A stretch of 64,000 bases of DNA from the NCBI RefSeq assembly GCF_030143255.1, contig NZ_JARJNR010000008.1, positions 80,823 to 144,822 on the forward strand. The letters are read 5' to 3'. Below are positions 1 through 8,798 of this stretch, piece after piece. Positions within the stretch are counted from its first letter, which is position 1, and each line of letters opens with the position of its first letter. Made by a program: the position numbers and the translations under genes. The DNA comes from Frigidibacter sp. SD6-1. Lineage in GTDB: Bacteria; Pseudomonadota; Alphaproteobacteria; Rhodobacterales; Rhodobacteraceae. The notes under the pieces were generated by a model. That model made no database searches, was not told the origin of the DNA, and was given only the letters and a program-made list of their open reading frames with translations.

Positions 1-461
1 CGTTCCGGCGCATCATCGCCCCAGGCGACCAGCTGGAAGGCGGGATAGAAACGCTCCGCAGCGAGAACCGCCTGGGTGATCAGCCGGTCGATCTGTTCGG
101 GCGTGGCGATCTGGCTGCCCGCCAGAACCAGGCCATAGCGCCAGACCATCAGGCGCTGTTCGGCCCAGAAGGTGAAGGCGCCCGACCAGACCATGTCATT
201 GGCCCGGTTCAGGACTTCGTAGAGGGCCGGAAGCTTCTCGGACGGCGGATCCATTTCGAAGGTCGCGATCAGCCGCAGCGTTTCGTCATGGCCCGACCAG
301 GCGAGGGTGATGGAATAGGTGCGCCACTGTCCCTCGACCGTCATCGCGATCTGATCGTCGGTGACGCGGTCGAAGTCCCACTGATGCGATTCGGCAAAAG
401 TCTCGACGATATCAATCGGATGGATCTCGTCCGATCCGAGGAATTCTTCGGAAATCGACAT
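1..461 (-). CDS. YbjN domain-containing protein (3' end cut by window)
   Basis: The minus strand reads open from ATG at 461 to the window edge, giving at least 153 residues that start MSISEEFLGSDEIHPID. The pattern of an acidic N-terminus, a VEGQWRTYSITLAW strand and the segment LNRANDMVWSGAFTFW matches the YbjN (type III secretion chaperone-like) family. That family is widely conserved in alphaproteobacteria and its biochemical role is unclear. There is no signal peptide, so the protein should be cytoplasmic. The C-terminus lies outside the window. In related genomes I recall proC next to this gene, but that cannot be checked here. Family assignment is from pattern recognition only. Confidence 0.8.
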   Translation of the reverse strand, partial: MSISEEFLGSDEIHPIDIVETFAESHQWDFDRVTDDQIAMTVEGQWRTYSITLAWSGHDETLRLIATFEMDPPSEKLPALYEVLNRANDMVWSGAFTFWAEQRLMVWRYGLVLAGSQIATPEQIDRLITQAVLAAERFYPAFQLVAWGDDAPE

Positions 462-640
462 GCCCGGCCCTTGCTTTATTGGCAGATGGGACGCTACCCC
501 CAAATGCTCGGTGTTCCTACAAGGTTCGGCGTTGCCTGTCGCCTCCCCTTACCAGATATGGTGAACGCAGGGGTCGGGGCTGTAAAGCTTTATTTCTCCA
601 CAGGTTGCCGGATGGCGACCAATCACGGCCCCGAAAAGCA

Positions 641-667
641 AAAGACGGGGCACGAGGCCCCGTCTTT
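641..667. terminator. Bidirectional-looking terminator downstream of the cold-shock gene
   Basis: An 11-bp perfect inverted repeat (AAAGACGGGGC, 641-651, with GCCCCGTCTTT, 657-667) has a five-base loop. On the minus strand, the direction of the cold-shock gene, the stem is followed by a T-rich run (TTTTGCTTTT). It lies 20 bases past the stop codon of the gene at 687-893, as expected of a Rho-independent terminator. Confidence 0.8.
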
Positions 668-686
668 CAGTCCGTCAGGCCTGAGA

Positions 687-893
687 TCAGGCGAGTTGGA
701 GGTTCGTCGCCGATTCGCGGCCGTCGCGGCCCGCTTCGATGTCGAAGGTGACCTTCTGGCCGTCCTTCAGTTCGCGGATGCCCGCACGCTCAAGCGCGGT
801 GATGTGGACGAACACGTCCTTCTTGCCGCCATCGGGGGCGATGAAGCCGAAGCCTTTGGTGGCATTGAACCATTTCACGGAGCCGGTGGCCAT
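687..893 (-). CDS. CspA-family cold-shock protein
   Basis: The product has 68 residues and begins [20 protein letters not shown]. It carries both nucleic-acid-binding motifs of the cold-shock domain: RNP1 (KGFGFI) and RNP2 (DVFVHI). Length and sequence are typical of single-domain CspA proteins, which bind single-stranded RNA/DNA and melt mRNA structure in the cytoplasm. The ATG at 893 is preceded by AGGAGA on the minus strand. A longer reading upstream to 1031 has no family similarity and was discarded. The gene stands alone with its own terminator. The 179 bases between it and the next gene leave room for the long 5' leader common for csp genes, but I could not fix a promoter there. Confidence 0.95.
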   Translation of the reverse strand: MATGSVKWFNATKGFGFIAPDGGKKDVFVHITALERAGIRELKDGQKVTFDIEAGRDGRESATNLQLA

Positions 894-1072
894 CGTGTGT
901 CTCCTATAAAACCCGCCCGCAGGATGCGGCGGCTCGGCGCAGTCAGGCAGAATCGAAAGCTGAGGCCGAAGTCGGAGACAGGGTCGATAAAGTAACGTCG
1001 CCATGCCGATATGGACCCTATTTGTCCACAAAGCAAGGAAAATCGGGGCTTAGCGGTTTGAGGCCGGACGGA

Positions 1073-2347
1073 TCAGCGGTCGGGATGACGCCGCCGGACC
1101 GTGCCGGGCCGCCCTGCAATCGTCAGCCGTGTGTCGTTTCGGTGCCGCCGGGCGATGACCTTGCCGTTCGCCACGACCGCCAGACGTTCGGCCCGGAGCC
1201 GCAGCGCCTCGGTCGGGTTGCCAGCGTCGAGAACCACAAGCGAGGCCTTGTCGCCGACCTTCAGCCCATAGCCCTCTAGGTTCATGATCCGCGCATTGTC
1301 CTCGGTCACCATGCGGAAACAGCGGGCCATCTCTTCGGGATGGGTCATCTGCGCGACATGGAGCCCCATGAAAGCCACGTCGAGCATGTCGGCGGTGCCC
1401 AAGGAATACCAGGGGTCCATCACGCAATCCTGGCCCCAGCCAACAGTGATGCCCTGGGCCTGCATCTCCTTCACCCGGGTCAGGCCCCGGCGCTTGGGAT
1501 AGGTGTCGTGGCGGCCTTGCAAAGTGATATTTATCAACGGGTTGGGGATCGCGGTCATCCCGCTTTCGGCAATCAGCGGCAGGAGTTTCGAGACATAGTA
1601 ATTGTCCATCGAATGCATGCTGGTCAAATGGCTTCCCGCCGCCCTGCCCCCAAGCCCGTGGCGCGTGACCTCGCGCGCCATCACCTCGACATGGCGGGAC
1701 ATCGGGTCGTCGGTCTCGTCGCAATGGACGTCCCACATCAGGCCCCGTTCGGCGGCGATCCGGCCAAGGTCGCGCAAGCTCTCCGTCCCCTCCTCCATCG
1801 TCCGTTCGAAATGCGGGATGCCGCCCACCACATCGACACCCATGTCAAGCGCGCGGATCACGTTCTCGCGGCCCGTCTTCGTGCGGTACAGCCCGTCCTG
1901 GGGAAAGGCCACCAGTTGCAGATCGATATAGGGCGCGACGCGGGCCTTCACTTCCAGCATCGCCTCGACGCCGCGCAGATGGTCGGGCGTGGTGTCGACA
2001 TGCGTGCGGATCGCCAAGAGGCCCATCGAGGCCGCCCAGTCGCAATAAGTCACCGCCCGGTCGACCATCTCGTCAACGGTGGCGATTTCCCGCAACTCCC
2101 CCCACAGCGCGATCCCTTCCAGCAGCGTGCCCGAAGCGTTCACGCGGGGGGTGCCGTAGGAGAGTGTCGCATCCATGTGGAAATGCGGGTCGACGAAGGG
2201 CGGCGAGACGAGATCGCCGGTGGCATCGATCACCTCGCGCGCCGCGCCCTCGATCCGGCCCAGGGCGGCGATCCGGTCGCCCCTGATCCCGATGTCGCTG
2301 GCCGTGCCGTCTGGCAGGGTCCCGCCCTTGATCAGAAGATCGAACAT
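1073..2347 (-). CDS. CodA-like amidohydrolase, probable 5-methylcytosine/pyrimidine deaminase
   Basis: The 424-residue protein aligns well by eye with E. coli cytosine deaminase CodA. It has the metal motif PHFHMD (His55, His57), Gln150 in VAFPQDG, His208/Glu211 in VHCDETDD, His240 in GSHLTSMHS and the catalytic Asp307. The residue after that Asp is Cys308 (codon 1424-1426) in GQDCVMDPWYSLG, where CodA has GHDDVFDPWYPLG. Loss of CodA Asp314 is the published marker of bacterial 5-methylcytosine deaminases, including one from Rhodobacter sphaeroides. The expected reaction is hydrolytic deamination of 5-methylcytosine to thymine, with cytosine analogues also accepted. It is the last gene of the BMP transporter operon. 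Its ATG overlaps the permease stop in TGATG, so translation is probably coupled. Confidence 0.8.
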   Translation of the reverse strand: MFDLLIKGGTLPDGTASDIGIRGDRIAALGRIEGAAREVIDATGDLVSPPFVDPHFHMDATLSYGTPRVNASGTLLEGIALWGELREIATVDEMVDRAVTYCDWAASMGLLAIRTHVDTTPDHLRGVEAMLEVKARVAPYIDLQLVAFPQDGLYRTKTGRENVIRALDMGVDVVGGIPHFERTMEEGTESLRDLGRIAAERGLMWDVHCDETDDPMSRHVEVMAREVTRHGLGGRAAGSHLTSMHSMDNYYVSKLLPLIAESGMTAIPNPLINITLQGRHDTYPKRRGLTRVKEMQAQGITVGWGQDCVMDPWYSLGTADMLDVAFMGLHVAQMTHPEEMARCFRMVTEDNARIMNLEGYGLKVGDKASLVVLDAGNPTEALRLRAERLAVVANGKVIARRHRNDTRLTIAGRPGTVRRRHPDR

Positions 2348-3291
2348 CAGCGTTCCCCCTTGTTGAACGGCATCATCAACGCCGCCGGCACCTCGGCCCG
2401 CCGCGACATCAGGATCAGCGCGAGGATGGAGAGGACATAGGGTACCATCAGGAAGAGCTGATAGGGTACAACCGCGCCCATCGGCGTCTGCTGCAGCCGC
2501 ACCTGAAGCGCATCGAAGGCTGCGAACAAAAGCGCGCCGAGCGCGGCCTTTCCCGGCCGCCAGGCGCCAAAAACTACCAGCGCGATGCATATCCAGCCGC
2601 GCCCGTTCACCATCTCGAAGAAGAACGACGAAAAGGCCGACATGGTCAGGAAGGCCCCGCCCACCGCCATCAGGCCCGATCCGGCGATGACCGCCCCCAT
2701 GCGGATCGCAGTGACGGAAAGGCCCTGCGCCTCGACCGAAGCCGGGTTTTCCCCCGCCGCCCGGATCGCGAGACCGAGGGGCGTGCGGTAAAGGAGGAGC
2801 CAGACCGCAAGGATCAGCGCGAAAGCCAGATAGGTCAGCGCGGTCTGGGCGAAGAAGGCAGGCCCGATCAGCGGAAGCTTCGCCAGAAGCGGTATCTCGA
2901 GCGGCTGGAAGGGCTCGATCTTCGGCGGCGAGGTCACCTCGGGCAGCGACAGCCGATAGGCGAAATAGGCCGTAGCTGTGGCCAGAAGCGTGACCCCGAG
3001 CCCCACCACATGCTGCGACAGCCCAAACGGCACGGTGAGCACCGCATGCAGGAAACCGAAGGCCATGCCCACCAGCATGGCGACCAGCACCCCGGTCCAG
3101 AGGCCGAAGCCGAGATAGACCGTCATCCAGCCCGCGAAGGCGCCCGCGACCATGATCCCCTCGATGCCGAGGTTCAGGACGCCCGCGCGTTCGCAGATCA
3201 ACTCGCCAAGCGTGGCGAAGATCAGGGGCGAGGCGATGCGCACCGCGGCGGCCCAGAAGCTCGCATTCAGGAGGATGTCGAAGAGATCCAT
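2347..3291 (-). CDS. BMP-type ABC transporter permease (second permease)
   Basis: This 314-residue integral membrane protein has about eight to nine hydrophobic segments. It carries the NLGIEGIMVAGAF signature of the permeases that partner BMP-family binding proteins (nucleoside and lipoprotein uptake, YufQ/NupQ type). It would sit in the inner membrane as half of a heterodimeric channel with the product of 3293-4342. The stop overlaps the downstream deaminase start by one base. The ATG at 3291 immediately follows the upstream permease. Substrate cannot be read from the permease itself. The linked deaminase argues for a pyrimidine base or nucleoside. Confidence 0.88.
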   Translation of the reverse strand: MDLFDILLNASFWAAAVRIASPLIFATLGELICERAGVLNLGIEGIMVAGAFAGWMTVYLGFGLWTGVLVAMLVGMAFGFLHAVLTVPFGLSQHVVGLGVTLLATATAYFAYRLSLPEVTSPPKIEPFQPLEIPLLAKLPLIGPAFFAQTALTYLAFALILAVWLLLYRTPLGLAIRAAGENPASVEAQGLSVTAIRMGAVIAGSGLMAVGGAFLTMSAFSSFFFEMVNGRGWICIALVVFGAWRPGKAALGALLFAAFDALQVRLQQTPMGAVVPYQLFLMVPYVLSILALILMSRRAEVPAALMMPFNKGER

Positions 3292-3292
3292 C

Positions 3293-4342
3293 TTACCTCC
3301 AGCGGACGCGGGCGTGGGTGAGCCTGAGCGCCAGCACCATGGTCAGAAGCGCGGTCGCGGTCAGGATGTCGGCGATATAGGTGGGCACGGCGGCGGCGCG
3401 GCTCATGCTGTCGGCGCCGACGAAGACGCCCGCGACGAAGAGGGCGGAGAGGATCACGCCGAGCGGGTTGAGGAGCGCCAGCATCGCGACGATGATCCCC
3501 GCGTAGCCAAAGCCCGGGCTGAGATCGAGCGTCAGGTTGCCCTTCAGCCCCGCCACCTCGGAAAAGCCAGCAAGCGCGGCAAGCCCGCCCGACAGAAGCG
3601 CGGTCTTCACCATCACCCGGTTGACCGGAATGCCCGCAAAACGCGCCGCCTCGGCATTCAGCCCCACGGCGCGGATTTCATAGCCCAAGGTCGTGCGGGT
3701 CTGGATCACCCAGACCGCGAGCGCCGCCAGAAGGGCGAGCGCAAAGCCCCAATGCAGCCTGAGGCCGGTCACGATCCGCGGCAGCCGCGCCTCGGGGATC
3801 AGCGCGGCGGACTTGGGCCAGCCCATTCCCATCGGATCCTTCATCGGTCCTTCCAGAAGATAGGACACGAAGAGAAGCATGATGAAGTTGAAGAGAAGCG
3901 TGGTCACGACCTCGTCGACGCCGAGGCGGGTCTTCAGCAGCACCGGGCCCAGAAGGATCGCGGCACCGGCAAGCATCGCCGCAAGCGCCAGAAGCGGCAG
4001 AAGCAGCGGCGCGGGCAGGCCAAGCGCCCCGGTCCCCAGAAGCACGGTGACGACCGCGCCCGCGTAAAGCTGCGCCTCCGCCCCGATGTTCCACAACCGC
4101 GCCCGGAAGGCGACGGCGGCGGCAAGGCCGGTGAAGATCAAGGGCGTCGCCCGGTTCAGCGTCTCCAGCAGCGCGAATTTCGACCCGGCCGCGCCCTGAA
4201 CGATCAGCCCGAGGGTCGCGAAGGGATTGGCACCAGCGAGAAGCGCCAGAAGCGAGGCGGCGATGACCGTGAGCACCAAGGCGACGGCGGGCAGGCCGAT
4301 CCGCCGCGCCAGAGTGGGATTGGCGATCGGTTCAAGCCGCAT
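3293..4342 (-). CDS. BMP-type ABC transporter permease (first permease)
   Basis: The product has 349 residues and begins MRLEPIANPTLARRIGLPA. It is strongly hydrophobic and contains the RARLWNIGAEAQLYAGA motif typical of YufP/NupP-like permeases of the BMP importer family. An upstream in-frame codon at 4384 lies deep in the ATPase gene, so I prefer ATG at 4342, which overlaps the ATPase 3' end by 11 bases. It should form the inner-membrane pore with the permease at 2347-3291, driven by the double ATPase encoded just upstream. Confidence 0.87.
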   Translation of the reverse strand: MRLEPIANPTLARRIGLPAVALVLTVIAASLLALLAGANPFATLGLIVQGAAGSKFALLETLNRATPLIFTGLAAAVAFRARLWNIGAEAQLYAGAVVTVLLGTGALGLPAPLLLPLLALAAMLAGAAILLGPVLLKTRLGVDEVVTTLLFNFIMLLFVSYLLEGPMKDPMGMGWPKSAALIPEARLPRIVTGLRLHWGFALALLAALAVWVIQTRTTLGYEIRAVGLNAEAARFAGIPVNRVMVKTALLSGGLAALAGFSEVAGLKGNLTLDLSPGFGYAGIIVAMLALLNPLGVILSALFVAGVFVGADSMSRAAAVPTYIADILTATALLTMVLALRLTHARVRWR

Positions 4343-5882
4343 GATGCGCCCCCCCGAACCCCTGCCCCGCCATCCACAGCCCAAGCTCGGCAGGCGTCTT
4401 CGTGCCCCGCGCGAAACCCGGCGAGAGCTGCCCCTCGTAGATCACATGGATGACATCCGACAGCGCCGTGACCTCGTCAAGGTCTTCCGAAATCAGAAGG
4501 ATCGCCGCACCCGCGTCGCGTGCCGCGATCAGGCGGTTATGGACGAAAGTCACCGCGCCGATATCAAGGCCCCGGACCGGCTGGTTGGCCAGAATGATCC
4601 GCGGGCCCGCTTCCAGAACCCGGCCGAGGATCAGTTTCTGCATGTTGCCGCCGGACAGAAGCCGGATGCGGGCCGAAGGCCCCGGGCAGCGCACGTCATA
4701 GGTGTCGATGATCCGCCGTGCGAACATGTCCGCGGCGCGCCAGTCCATCCAGCCCCTCCGGCTCATCGGCTGGCGGGCGTAGCTTTCAAGAATCGCATTT
4801 TCGGCAAGCGAGAAATCCGCGACGGTTCCGCTGCGGTGGCGATCCTCGGGAATGCGGGCGATCCCGGCGGCAATGGCGGCACGCGGCGACCAGTCGGCAT
4901 TCTGGCCGCCGTCCAGTTCCATCCGCCCGGCGACCGGGCTTTCCAACCCGCCGATCAGCGCGGCGAGCGCGGACTGGCCATTGCCCGACACGCCCGCCAG
5001 CCCGATGATCTGGCCAGCCCTGAGGTCAAGGTCGACGCCCTTCAGCCCCGGCGCATTGCCTCGTCGCGCGGTATCCACGGCCTTCAACGTCAGAAGCGCG
5101 GGCCCCGGCGCCCGGTCGGCCACCTTAGGCGCGGCAATCTCGGCCCCCACCATCATCTCGGCCAGCCGGTGCCGGTCGGTCCGCGCCGTCTCGACCTCGC
5201 CCACAAGTTTTCCATGGCGCAGGACGAGTACGCGGGAGGAGATTTCCATCACTTCGCCCAGCTTGTGCGAGATGAAGATGATCGAGAGGCCAAGCGCCAC
5301 CGCCTTCTTCAGGGTCGCGAAAAGCGCGGTGGTTTCCTGCGGGGTCAGGACCGCTGTCGGCTCGTCCAGGATCAGGATACGCGCGTCGCGATAAAGCGCC
5401 TTCAGGATCTCCACCCTCTGGCGTTCGCCGACCGAGAGGGAACCGACCCGGGCATCGGGGTGAACGGCGAGGCCGAAGTCCTGCGCAAGCCTGTTCACAC
5501 GCGTCCGCGCCGCCGCCTTGCCGAGGCTGGCCGAAAAAAGCGGCCGTGTGCCGAGAAGGACATTGTCGAGGACCGACAGGTTGTCGGCGAGCGTGAAATG
5601 CTGATGCACCATGCCGACACCGGCGGCGAGCGCCGCGCGCGGATGGCCGGGCGGAAGGGGCTGTCCGAAGACCTCGACTGTACCTTCATCGGCCGTGTAA
5701 TGGCCAAAAAGGATGTTCATCAGCGTGGTCTTGCCCGCGCCGTTTTCGCCGAGAAGGGCGATGACCTCGCCCTTTCTCAGATCGAACCCGATCGCGTCGT
5801 TGGCCAGAAGCGCGCCGAAGCGCTTGGTGATGCCGGAGAGGCGGAGGACAACCTCCGCCCCGTCCCTTTCCCGGTCAGTCAC
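4332..5882 (-). CDS. BMP-type ABC transporter ATP-binding protein (two nucleotide-binding domains)
   Basis: The 516-residue protein has tandem ABC domains. The first has Walker A GENGAGKTT (about residue 45), signature LSVGERQ and Walker B ILILDEP. The second is degenerate, with GVSGNGQSAL in place of Walker A, LSGGNMQK as signature and IILANQP in place of the usual DEP. This asymmetry is normal for the sugar/nucleoside importer ATPases. The start is GTG at 5882, in the overlap GTGA with the binding-protein stop; a longer upstream reading only shadows that gene. It is a cytoplasmic, peripheral membrane protein that powers the two permeases downstream. Confidence 0.9.
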   Translation of the reverse strand: MTDRERDGAEVVLRLSGITKRFGALLANDAIGFDLRKGEVIALLGENGAGKTTLMNILFGHYTADEGTVEVFGQPLPPGHPRAALAAGVGMVHQHFTLADNLSVLDNVLLGTRPLFSASLGKAAARTRVNRLAQDFGLAVHPDARVGSLSVGERQRVEILKALYRDARILILDEPTAVLTPQETTALFATLKKAVALGLSIIFISHKLGEVMEISSRVLVLRHGKLVGEVETARTDRHRLAEMMVGAEIAAPKVADRAPGPALLTLKAVDTARRGNAPGLKGVDLDLRAGQIIGLAGVSGNGQSALAALIGGLESPVAGRMELDGGQNADWSPRAAIAAGIARIPEDRHRSGTVADFSLAENAILESYARQPMSRRGWMDWRAADMFARRIIDTYDVRCPGPSARIRLLSGGNMQKLILGRVLEAGPRIILANQPVRGLDIGAVTFVHNRLIAARDAGAAILLISEDLDEVTALSDVIHVIYEGQLSPGFARGTKTPAELGLWMAGQGFGGAHHAA

Positions 5883-6898
5883 GAGGATTTCGGCTCGCCA
5901 TCGTCGATGGCGACGGTGAAGGACCCGTCCCTGATCGCCGCTTCCCGTTCGGCCGCGAGTTTCACCGCCGCTTCCGGCACCTTGCCCTCGAACGTGCCGA
6001 GCGGCGCAAGCGAGCAGCCGCCTTCCTTCATGAAGGAATAGACCCCGTAATTGTCGGCCTTGAAGGTCCCGGCCATGACGTTTTCCAAGGCCTTGTTGAA
6101 GGTCGGCTCGAAATGCCAAAGCGCCGAGGCGACGACAGTGTCGGGATAGTCGGCCTGGGTGTCGATCACATTGCCGATCGAGAGGACGCCGCGTTCCTTG
6201 GCGGCGTCCGACACGCCGAACCGTTCGGCGTAAAGAAGGTCGGCGCCCGCGTCGATCATGGCGAAGGCGGTTTCCTTGGCCTTGGGCGGGTCGAACCAGG
6301 AGCCGATGAAGGAGACCTGGAACCTGGCGTCGGGACGGGTTTCGCGGACGCCTGCCATGAAGGCGTTCATCAGCCGGTTCACTTCCGGGATGGGGAAGCC
6401 GCCGACCATGCCGATATTGCCGGACTGGGTCATGGAACCGGCAATGATACCAGAGAGATAGGAGGCGTCCTGAATGTAGTTGTCGAAGACGGCGAGATTG
6501 GGATAGGCTACGTCCGGCATGAAGGACGACCCCAGAAGGAAGGCCACTTCGGGGTAATCGAGCACCACCTCGCGCGCTTCCTGTTCGGCGCCGAAGATCT
6601 CGCCCACGATCAGTTTGGCCCCGCCCTCGGCATATTCGCGCATCACGCGCGGATAATCGGTGTTGGCAGTGTTCTCGGTGTAGCTGTAGTCGATCAGGCC
6701 CGCGGCCTTCGCCGCCTCGGCCGCCTTGTGGATGCGGCTGACCCACTGCTGTTCGACCGGCACGGTATAGATGCCCGCTACCTTCACAGGGTCCGCGGCG
6801 AGCGCCCGGTGCGGGAGGAATGCGAGGCCGGTCGCGGCCCCGGCGGAGGCGAGAAGCATGCGCCGGGTCAGGCCGGCGAAGGGTGTCTTGCTGTTCAT
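5879..6898 (-). CDS. BMP family ABC transporter substrate-binding protein
   Basis: The 339-residue protein has an export signal containing a twin arginine (TRRMLLASAGAATG) and a likely AxA cleavage site near HRALAADP. There is no lipobox Cys, so it should be soluble in the periplasm, possibly exported folded by Tat. The mature part has the basic membrane protein fold features PVEQQWVSRIHKAA, YTENTANTDYPRVM and GSFTVAIDDGEPKSS. BMP proteins bind nucleosides, bases or related compounds. It is the first gene of a five-gene operon with ATPase, two permeases and a CodA-like deaminase. An imperfect palindrome upstream (6929-6944) may regulate it. Confidence 0.9.
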   Translation of the reverse strand: MNSKTPFAGLTRRMLLASAGAATGLAFLPHRALAADPVKVAGIYTVPVEQQWVSRIHKAAEAAKAAGLIDYSYTENTANTDYPRVMREYAEGGAKLIVGEIFGAEQEAREVVLDYPEVAFLLGSSFMPDVAYPNLAVFDNYIQDASYLSGIIAGSMTQSGNIGMVGGFPIPEVNRLMNAFMAGVRETRPDARFQVSFIGSWFDPPKAKETAFAMIDAGADLLYAERFGVSDAAKERGVLSIGNVIDTQADYPDTVVASALWHFEPTFNKALENVMAGTFKADNYGVYSFMKEGGCSLAPLGTFEGKVPEAAVKLAAEREAAIRDGSFTVAIDDGEPKSS

Positions 6899-6928
6899 TC
6901 TGGTCCCCGTTGGTTGGCAGTGATTATT

Positions 6929-6949
6929 TTTATCAATTGGTAAATTTAT
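6929..6949. promoter_or_regulatory. Candidate operator upstream of the BMP operon
   Basis: In an AT-rich stretch 31 bases before the bmp binding-protein ATG, TTTATCAATTGGTAAA (6929-6944) is a 16-bp near-palindrome with one mismatched pair. The overlapping string CAATTGGTAAATTTAT (6934-6949) recurs with two differences upstream of the LivK-type gene at 16023-16038. This suggests a shared regulator. No -10/-35 pair could be assigned with confidence. Confidence 0.4.
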
Positions 6950-7011
6950 TCACAGATTCGCGCAACTTTATTTTACCCGGCGTCAGCATGGGATGTGAGG
7001 TATTTCGCCCC

Positions 7012-7085
7012 GCGCTTCGCGCGGGCCGATCCGCGCGGGGGGCTCTGCCCCCCGCGACCCCCCGGAGTATTTCCGGACAGAAAGT
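7012..7085. repeat. Rhodobacteraceae-type GC hairpin element, copy A
   Basis: This GC-rich block contains a perfect 10-bp hairpin with a three-base loop (7034-7043 with 7047-7056). It is followed by CCCCCGGAGTATTT and a short GGACAGAAAG tail. The same architecture recurs at 18007-18085 and 20372-20431. Copy A lies between the stop of hyuB (7113) and the promoter of the BMP operon, so it could end or stabilise the hyuB transcript. A T-run terminator is not evident. Confidence 0.65.
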
Positions 7086-7112
7086 GAGGCATGGAAGGCG
7101 CGCGCCTGCGGC

Positions 7113-8798
7113 TCAGCGGTGCAGGCCGGGGAAGAGGCGGCGCGCGTCGGTGGCGCTGTAGCGGCCAAGGCGCACATCCTCGGCCACCGACGCCGGGTCG
7201 CGCCGGGCCGGATCGCCATAGCCGCCGCCGCCAGGGGTGCGGACGCGGACCCGATCGCCGGGGTTGAGCGGGATGTCCTGCGCCTTGGAGAGATGCTCGG
7301 GTACGATCGTGCCTTCGGGCGTGATGATCTCGACCCGGTTCACCGCGCCGTCCGCGCCGCCAAGCGCGCCTTGCGGGCCGGTGAGGCCATGGTCCATGAC
7401 AAAACTCGCCCGCGCGCTGCCGCGCAGGAGCTCGATCTCGTAATCGAGGCCGAAGCCCCCGCGATGTTCGCCTGCCCCGCCCGAGCCCTCATGCAACGCA
7501 TAGCGGCGGTAAAGGACCGGATAGGTCTGTTCCATGATCTCGACCGGCGGCGCCTTCGAAATGCCGATGGTCGAGCAGCCGTTCGAGAGCCCGTCGTGGT
7601 CGGCATTGCCGCCATAGCCGCCGCCGGAAATCTGATACATCACATAGTCGCGGCCGCGTTCGGGATCGTGGCCGCCCAGGCCGAAATTGCCCGAGGTTCC
7701 GGCGGGCGCGGCGGTGACGCGGTCGGGCAGCGCCGCGACAAGGGCTGCGAAGACGGCTTCGGCGATCCTCTGGCTGACTTCTGCGGCACACCCCGAAACG
7801 GGGCGCGGATACTGGGCGTCAAGGAAGGTGCCCTCGATATTCACGATCTCGAACGGCTCAAACGCGCCAGCCGACATCGGCACGTCTGGGAAGATATGGC
7901 GCATGGCGAGATAGACCGCCGAGAAGGTGGTGGCGCGGACCGAGTTCATCGGCCCCATGCAGGGCGCCGAGGTGCCCGCGAAATCGAAGGTCAGGCGGCC
8001 GTCCTGCCGGGTGACGGCCAGCGCGATGGTCAGGGGTTCGTTCACCACGCCGTCGCTGTCGATATGGGCGCGCGCGGTCCACAGGCCCTCGGGGATCAGG
8101 CGCAGGTTCGCCTCCATCTGGCGCGCGGCGCGGCGGCGCATTTCGGCGATCGCCGCGCGCACTGTCCCGTCACCATAGCGGTCGAGAATCGTGGTCAGCC
8201 GTTCGGCGCCCACGAGAAGCGCCGCGGCCTGCGCCTTCACGTCGCCGATCCTTTGTTCGCTGACGCGGATGTTCGAGCAGATGACCTGCCAGAGTTCGTC
8301 CTGCAGCACGCCCTTCTTGAAAAGCTTGACCGGGGGCAGGCGCAGCCCCTCCTGTTCGGCGCTGATCGCGCTTGCCGAAAAGCCGCCCGGCACCGCGCCG
8401 CCTGTATCGGGCCAGTGGCCGGTGTTGGAGAGCCAGCAGAAGATCTCGCCCTGTCGGTAGAAAGGCATGGCGAAGCGCACATCCATCAGGTGGGTGCCGC
8501 CAAGATAGGGGTCGTTGACGATGTAGATATCGCCCTCTTCCGGCGGCTTGGTAAGGCCCGACGCAATCCGTTCGATGATATGGCGGGTCGAGAACTGCAT
8601 GGTGCCGACGAAGACGGGCAGGCCGCGCGAGCCTTGCGCGATCAGGCTTCCGTCGACTGCGTCGTAGATCCCGTCCGACCGGTCGTCGGCTTCGGCGATC
8701 ACCGGCGAGAAGGCGGCGCGGGAAAAGGACAGGTCCATCTCGTCGCAGACCTGTTGCAGGCCCGCCTGGATGACGGCGAGGGTGACCGGGTCAAGCAT
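7113..8798 (-). CDS. hyuB: Hydantoinase B/oxoprolinase family subunit
   Basis: The 561-residue protein begins MLDPVTLAVIQAGLQQVCDE and has family landmarks DIYIVNDPYLGGTHLMDV, FWLSNTGHWPDTGG-like context and GRGYGDPA-type C-terminal glycine motifs (TPGGGGYGDPARRD). HyuB pairs with HyuA in ATP-dependent hydrolysis of cyclic amides (hydantoins, 5-oxoproline, caprolactam). The ATG overlaps the HyuA stop by 8 bases. It is cytoplasmic and is the last gene of the livK-livHMGF-hyuAB operon. Within this neighbourhood it could open a lactam ring produced by the reductase at 18904-20349. The exact substrate is unknown. Confidence 0.9.
   Translation of the reverse strand: MLDPVTLAVIQAGLQQVCDEMDLSFSRAAFSPVIAEADDRSDGIYDAVDGSLIAQGSRGLPVFVGTMQFSTRHIIERIASGLTKPPEEGDIYIVNDPYLGGTHLMDVRFAMPFYRQGEIFCWLSNTGHWPDTGGAVPGGFSASAISAEQEGLRLPPVKLFKKGVLQDELWQVICSNIRVSEQRIGDVKAQAAALLVGAERLTTILDRYGDGTVRAAIAEMRRRAARQMEANLRLIPEGLWTARAHIDSDGVVNEPLTIALAVTRQDGRLTFDFAGTSAPCMGPMNSVRATTFSAVYLAMRHIFPDVPMSAGAFEPFEIVNIEGTFLDAQYPRPVSGCAAEVSQRIAEAVFAALVAALPDRVTAAPAGTSGNFGLGGHDPERGRDYVMYQISGGGYGGNADHDGLSNGCSTIGISKAPPVEIMEQTYPVLYRRYALHEGSGGAGEHRGGFGLDYEIELLRGSARASFVMDHGLTGPQGALGGADGAVNRVEIITPEGTIVPEHLSKAQDIPLNPGDRVRVRTPGGGGYGDPARRDPASVAEDVRLGRYSATDARRLFPGLHR

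Noticed and set aside
894..1031. N-terminal extension of the cold-shock protein to 114 residues
   Set aside because: The extension lacks family similarity and the internal ATG at 893 has a strong ribosome site; the region is probably an untranslated leader.
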